From an uncultured Clostridia bacterium (GTDB lineage: Bacteria; Bacillota; Clostridia; TANB77; CAG-508): DNA of 35,016 bases. Made by a program: the position numbers and the translations under genes. Location: the NCBI GenBank assembly GCA_944392175.1, contig CALXVT010000013.1, forward strand, positions 1 to 35,016. Direction: 5' to 3'. Of the stretch, positions 31,076 through 35,016 are shown in pieces. The notes beneath the pieces were generated by a model. It was not told the origin of the DNA. It did not search any database and was given only the letters and a program-made list of their open reading frames with translations. The stretch's first letter is position 1; every line of letters starts with the position of its first letter.

Positions 31076-31930
31076 TTATATATTTATTTCCATTCCATCA
31101 TAAGCTATAGAATATCCTGATAATTTTGCTTTCGCTTCCATTATTTCATGAGTATTATTCCCTTCATGGGAAATATGAGTTGCATATATTTTTGCTTCTT
31201 GAGTTGTAATACCATGTTCATTCATATATTCTATAATTTTTTTAATTTCACTCTCATCTAAATGTCCTCCATTATTAAAGCCTTCACCATAAGTTTGATC
31301 TAAAAAGACTATATCTAATTTATAATTATCTATAATTTTCCATGCTTCTTCTGTAATTTTCAATAGGTCTGTTCCATATAATAAATTTTTTTCTTTATAA
31401 GAAATAATATAAATAAGAGATTCTATTCTTTCATCATGTTTTGAATCTATTGCAGTAATTTCATAATCATTTATTTTTTCAATATCTCCATGTTTTATTA
31501 TATGTAATTCATATTTTAAATCTTTTTTGCATTCTTCTTTAAATAAATCTAATGAAGGTTCATTCTCTTTAATCCAATTATTCATATCTAAAGCTGTTCC
31601 ATAAGAACAATAAATATCCAAATGGTTTAGATTTTTAGTGGCATACTCACTCCATCTTGTTACAAAATGACCTCCATCAAAATGATCTGAATGTGAATGT
31701 GTTTGAATCAAGTACTTTATTTTACCTGTATCTATTCCATATATATTACAAGCATTTATTGAATCTGGTCCTAAATCAATTAACATTTCATCATTTATTA
31801 TTATAGATGACCTTTTTCTTATATCTTTACCACCATTTTGTCTTGCTTTCTTGCATACATCACAATTACAAAATCCAAGTGGCATACTTGTTGCAGCAGC
31901 AGTTCCTAGAACTTTTATTTTCAAGTACAT
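31076..31930 (-). CDS. Metallo-beta-lactamase-fold hydrolase, PhnP-like
   Basis: A 284-residue MBL protein. The N-terminal block has a Cys cluster CNCDVC (21-26) and IRKRSSIII, as in PhnP-type phosphodiesterases that cleave cyclic phosphates. The zinc motif is THSHSDH (His78, His80, Asp82, His83), with LLYGTDLLK later, GGHLDE and YATHISHEG near the end. The frame is open to 31978, but GGAGG sits just before the ATG at 31930; a TTG six nt further in has better spacing, so the exact start is uncertain by two residues. The substrate is a guess. Confidence 0.88.
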   Translation of the reverse strand: MYLKIKVLGTAAATSMPLGFCNCDVCKKARQNGGKDIRKRSSIIINDEMLIDLGPDSINACNIYGIDTGKIKYLIQTHSHSDHFDGGHFVTRWSEYATKNLNHLDIYCSYGTALDMNNWIKENEPSLDLFKEECKKDLKYELHIIKHGDIEKINDYEITAIDSKHDERIESLIYIISYKEKNLLYGTDLLKITEEAWKIIDNYKLDIVFLDQTYGEGFNNGGHLDESEIKKIIEYMNEHGITTQEAKIYATHISHEGNNTHEIMEAKAKLSGYSIAYDGMEINI

Positions 31931-31978
31931 TACCTCCAATCTTATTTTTACTTTTTCTATCGAAGCTAATACATTCAT

Positions 31979-32097
31979 TAAAAAGCATTAATTTAGATAT
32001 TGTATCTAATTTATAAGAGCCACATGTGTGGCACAAGCACTGTTGCAGTATTGTTAAACAGCGTACAGGCACTGTAGATATGTTCTATTAGTACTTT
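31979..32097. other. Gene-free region with higher GC and small hairpins
   Basis: The 119 nt between the ATPase gene's stop and the MBL gene carry GCCACA-TG-TGTGGC (about 32019-32032) and an interrupted repeat around GCACTGTTGCAGTATTG. GC is higher than around it. I see no convincing promoter, terminator or coding potential; an ORF on the minus strand overlapping the MBL gene lacks a ribosome binding site. Confidence 0.35.
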
Positions 32098-34104
32098 TTA
32101 TTTTTCTTTTATAAAATCCTCTATTGCATTAATCAATAATTTTGCCTCTTGTGGCATATTTTTTTCATAATCAAATTTATCTTTCTTTGTCCATTCTACT
32201 ACACATTTATAAAATTTAGCTTTATCATATAAAAATCCATTTTTTAGGAATCCATTTTCTCTTCCTGTTATAGATTTCAGTTTTCTTCTTTTAAATTTTC
32301 CCAACAATTTTTCATTAATATATTCGCCAAGTTTTTTGTGTTTATAATCTTCATAATTTATATTTAATTCATTTATCAATTCTTCACTATAAAATTCTTT
32401 TTTTATTCCTTGTTTTATATACTCTTCTACTACTTCATTTGGGAACAAATTTTCAATTTCTCTAACCTTTAATTTATATGCTTGTTTCCCTAATTTTTCA
32501 GATAATTCTTTATAATTTTTAATTTTTTCTTCTTTTTGTTCTTCAAACATATTGTCATCATCTAAAATAACCATATATTTAGAATTAATTTTTACTGCTT
32601 TTGCAATAAATTCTTTTTGTTTATCAGCTAAGTCCTCTTTTTCAAAATTAATTAACTTCATATTTTTTCCACCATAAGGTATAAAACAATAATCATAATC
32701 CTCTATAAACTTTTCCTCATTTTCATTATTATTAATATTCTTTAAATTTAATAATAATCTTATATAAAATGCATCATATTTTCCTTCTACCCATATAGCT
32801 TTATTAGCTAATAATACGCTACTTGCTTGTACACCTAATTCATCTAGTACATCATAATAATCATCATTTTTTTCACTAATAAATATTTTATTATTTTCTT
32901 TTTTACACAAAAATATCAAACTATTTTTATTTTCTCTATTTCCTACATCAATTAAATGATTTGAATGTGTTGATATTATAAATATGCATTTATTAAACTC
33001 TTTAAAATATGTAATCATATTTATGAATAGTCTTTGAAAACCAGGATGAAAATTGTTTTCTGGTTCTTCTATAAAAAACATTTTATATTTATTATTGTCA
33101 CATTGCATAAAAATTGTATACATTATTATTAATAAAGATGTAATTCCATCCCCAACTTGATATATAAATTTATCTTGTTCATCATCTATGTTTATTTTTA
33201 ATTCAAAAGTTTTTTCATCCGGTATAATTGATACATCTTCGCCATTAAAAAAGTAATTCGATAAAAATCTCTCAAACTTAGCAGTCTTTTCTCTTTTTTC
33301 TTTTGATCCAAGTAAATTGTTCTTGTATTCTTGATAAAAGTTAAGTCCAGTAATTATATTTATATCATTGTCTAACTCATATTCAGAAACTATTCGTTCT
33401 CTATATATATCTTTTTTTGTATTTTCATCATATGCATTATGAATATCCTTTAAAGGATGTCTAATACTTCTAAAAATAGGGAAATAATATTTTGGTATCT
33501 TAACTTTTACGTCTATATTATTCATATATTTTCCAAATTTAATAATATCATTATCATCCAGACTTGTAATATTATTTGAAACTATTTCTTTTAATTCTCT
33601 TAAAATTTGACTTTTTATTTCTTTATATCTTGGGATTATTCTTGTATTTAACTCAAACTTATTCGGCGTAACTTTTAAATACTTAAATAAAGGTTGTAAT
33701 TCATTCATTAATTGACCTTCGTTTTGATAATTATATGCTTTAGTATTATATCCCGTTAGATATGTAGCTCCAGTATCTATTTTCGAAGAATTAGCTTTAT
33801 CTAATAGCCTCTCATAATTACCAAATAAATTACTGAATTCCACTATTTTTTCATTTTCTAATTTAGATAAGAAATCTACGTCTATATTTTTATCAGATAA
33901 AATAATTTCTTTTATATCTTTGATTAATGTTTCATTATCTTCATATATTTTGAGAGAATTTTTAAGAAGGAAACGTAAAAGATAGCTCTTTCCACTATTA
34001 TTTTTTCCTACTAAAAAATTAGTTTTGTCTATTTTTAATATATATGTAGATTGATTACCTATTTCAAAATTATCTAAAATATTTTTATTTAATAAAAGCC
34101 ACAT
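32098..34104 (-). CDS. OLD-type AAA ATPase with TOPRIM nuclease domain
   Basis: A 668-residue protein in the layout of OLD-family defence nucleases. An ABC-type ATPase occupies about 1-390: Walker A GKNNSGKS (33-40), signature-like VGDGITSLL (318-325), Walker B FFIEEPENNFHP (343-354) and the H-loop STHSNH (378-383). A TOPRIM domain follows: the Glu of WVEGKYDAFYIR (440) and the acidic DDD at 515-517. The end is helical and basic. OLD proteins cleave or nick DNA after sensing phage. The ATG has AAGGAG upstream and lies 20 nt after the abiEii gene, so it is co-transcribed with the AbiE genes. The subtype (OLD or a fused PARIS-like form) cannot be settled by eye. Confidence 0.9.
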   Translation of the reverse strand: MWLLLNKNILDNFEIGNQSTYILKIDKTNFLVGKNNSGKSYLLRFLLKNSLKIYEDNETLIKDIKEIILSDKNIDVDFLSKLENEKIVEFSNLFGNYERLLDKANSSKIDTGATYLTGYNTKAYNYQNEGQLMNELQPLFKYLKVTPNKFELNTRIIPRYKEIKSQILRELKEIVSNNITSLDDNDIIKFGKYMNNIDVKVKIPKYYFPIFRSIRHPLKDIHNAYDENTKKDIYRERIVSEYELDNDINIITGLNFYQEYKNNLLGSKEKREKTAKFERFLSNYFFNGEDVSIIPDEKTFELKINIDDEQDKFIYQVGDGITSLLIIMYTIFMQCDNNKYKMFFIEEPENNFHPGFQRLFINMITYFKEFNKCIFIISTHSNHLIDVGNRENKNSLIFLCKKENNKIFISEKNDDYYDVLDELGVQASSVLLANKAIWVEGKYDAFYIRLLLNLKNINNNENEEKFIEDYDYCFIPYGGKNMKLINFEKEDLADKQKEFIAKAVKINSKYMVILDDDNMFEEQKEEKIKNYKELSEKLGKQAYKLKVREIENLFPNEVVEEYIKQGIKKEFYSEELINELNINYEDYKHKKLGEYINEKLLGKFKRRKLKSITGRENGFLKNGFLYDKAKFYKCVVEWTKKDKFDYEKNMPQEAKLLINAIEDFIKEK

Positions 34105-34124
34105 TATTTTCTCCTTTTATACCT

Positions 34125-34959
34125 TTATATATTATTTCTCACTAAATTTGTTATTTTTTCCAACACTCTCATCGTATCTTCATAACTAATATCTTCTGCA
34201 TAACTAAATTTACTTTGATAATTTTTCCAATGTTCTTTAAGTGCATCACTATCTTTTATAACTTCCATTATTTCATCTATATTATTCAATTTATCACTAG
34301 ATTCTCTATACTCAAATTTCTTTATAATAGCTTGTTTTAGCAATTTCTTATCAAAATTCTTCTGTTGTGTTGTCCATAAAATATAAATATCATAAAAATC
34401 CCTTGCTCTTGTAGTATCAACATTTCTTGATATAATTGTTTCAAATTTATCTGCTATTACTGTTTCCATATTATAAGCTAATATTTCAATCGAACGTTCT
34501 TCAAACATCAAATCAAATTTATATTTTATTTCTCTAGGAGTAATAACATCTCCTGTTGTTATATCTAACTTCATAGGTACAACTAACTTATCAAACTTTG
34601 CATCTAATGATACTCTATATCCACCATATTCATCTTCTTGTCTTATTTCTTTTATTCCTTTAAATTCAAAATTCACACCATCATCTAGATCTATCTTAAA
34701 TATGTCATCTAAAATATTTTCAAGATTATCTTTTTCTAAATCAAAACCTTTTATTGTTGCATCCATTTCTCATATCTATTCCAACTATGGCTGTTATTAG
34801 CATTCCACCTTTTAATATAAATTTATATTCTGATACAGAAATTCTTTCCAATAGTCTCTCTAGCATATAGTTTTGCAAGATAATATTTTCATTTACATCA
34901 ACTTTTGTTGACATATTTTTTACCCATGCTTTTAGTTGCGCTCTATTTTTAGCTATCAT
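34125..34959 (-). pseudogene. abiEii: AbiEii nucleotidyltransferase toxin gene disrupted by a frameshift
   Basis: Two frames encode one AbiEii/AbiGii-type nucleotidyltransferase. From the ATG at 34959 (GGAGG 7 nt upstream) the first frame reads EYKFILKGGMLITAIVGIDM, the nucleotide-binding entry, and ends NGCNNKRF at 34741. The second frame opens at MDATIKGFDLE (34766) and goes on to LKLDITTGDVI, ILAYNMETVIADKFETIISR and RARDFYDIYIL, all typical of AbiEii. In relatives a few residues (like R-S-T-M-D-x-D) join the two parts; here AGA is followed by A and then ATGGAT, which suits loss of 5 bp. The break falls at the catalytic motif, so the toxin is probably inactive. Confidence 0.85.
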
Positions 34960-35016
34960 AGCAAAACCTCCAGATATTTTCTTAGTTCATCTTCAATATT
35001 AAATATTTTTGCATAT
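34956..35016 (-). CDS. abiEi: C-terminus of the AbiEi-type antitoxin (cut by window edge)
   Basis: The minus strand enters the window in frame and reads YAKIFNIEDELRKYLEVLL, then TGA at 34956-34958. That end matches the closing segment of AbiEi antitoxins (a basic helix and a YLEVLL-like tail). Its stop overlaps the abiEii ATG (ATGA), the usual AbiE arrangement, so the two are translationally coupled. AbiEi is a winged-helix repressor that controls its own operon. Only 19 codons are visible. Confidence 0.78.
   Translation of the reverse strand, partial: YAKIFNIEDELRKYLEVLL

Noticed and set aside
31866..32072. Minus-strand ORF of 68 codons overlapping the PhnP-like gene
   Set aside because: It overlaps the start of a well-supported gene in another frame and has no Shine-Dalgarno sequence.

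Overview
The window is AT-rich (roughly 25-28% GC by eye) and every supported gene lies on the minus strand, so transcription runs from high to low coordinates. AGGAGG-type ribosome binding sites, 17-bp-spaced sigma-A promoters, Firmicutes-type Lgt, PhnP-like, RNase Z-like, Cof-type and YgjV proteins, and a divergent clostridial ITPase all point to a low-GC Bacillota chromosome, probably an uncultured Clostridia-like bacterium. No rRNA, tRNA, CRISPR array, transposase or phage structural gene was found. Functions come from motif recognition only; no database search was run.

Left part (1-10.1 kb): an unknown 538-residue protein; peptide deformylase; a small orphan protein of higher GC; then an operon read from about 6.9 kb downward, with a DUF2419/Qng1-type queuosine-nucleotide glycosylase, an ASCH protein, an ITPase-like protein, an Rsm22-like rRNA methyltransferase and a LysR regulator. 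Upstream of its promoter is a 414-nt gene-free stretch holding seven hairpins. Above that are an HD phosphohydrolase, an HIT protein and a membrane-anchored polysaccharide deacetylase.

Middle part (10.1-26.5 kb): a long collinear array of small soluble enzymes, mostly 3-60 nt apart: histidine phosphatases, a VOC-HD fusion, serine hydrolase, DUF218, cupin, SGNH, PHP, GNATs, Nudix, HAD, metallo-beta-lactamase, a SpoT-like HD protein and a GNAT-kinase fusion, then a Cys-rich protein, Lgt, Cof-type phosphatases and peptidase E. The content resembles metabolite repair, nucleotide sanitation and small-molecule inactivation. Short GGGACGG(T)CC palindromes sit between genes and in several cases supply the stop codon of the gene before them, so proteins end in the same residues (Arg-Asp).

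Right part (26.5-35 kb): a decay zone (26.55-28.18 kb) with a twice-nonsense HD gene, a beheaded serine hydrolase, unknown fragments and a 91%-identical relic of the ATPase gene found 6 kb upstream. Then come YgjV, a GNAT, a GNAT-APH protein of the AAC(6')-APH(2'') layout, and a PhnP-like hydrolase. The edge holds an apparent antiphage locus: an OLD-type ATPase-TOPRIM protein, an AbiEii nucleotidyltransferase broken by a frameshift, and the C-terminus of its AbiEi antitoxin.
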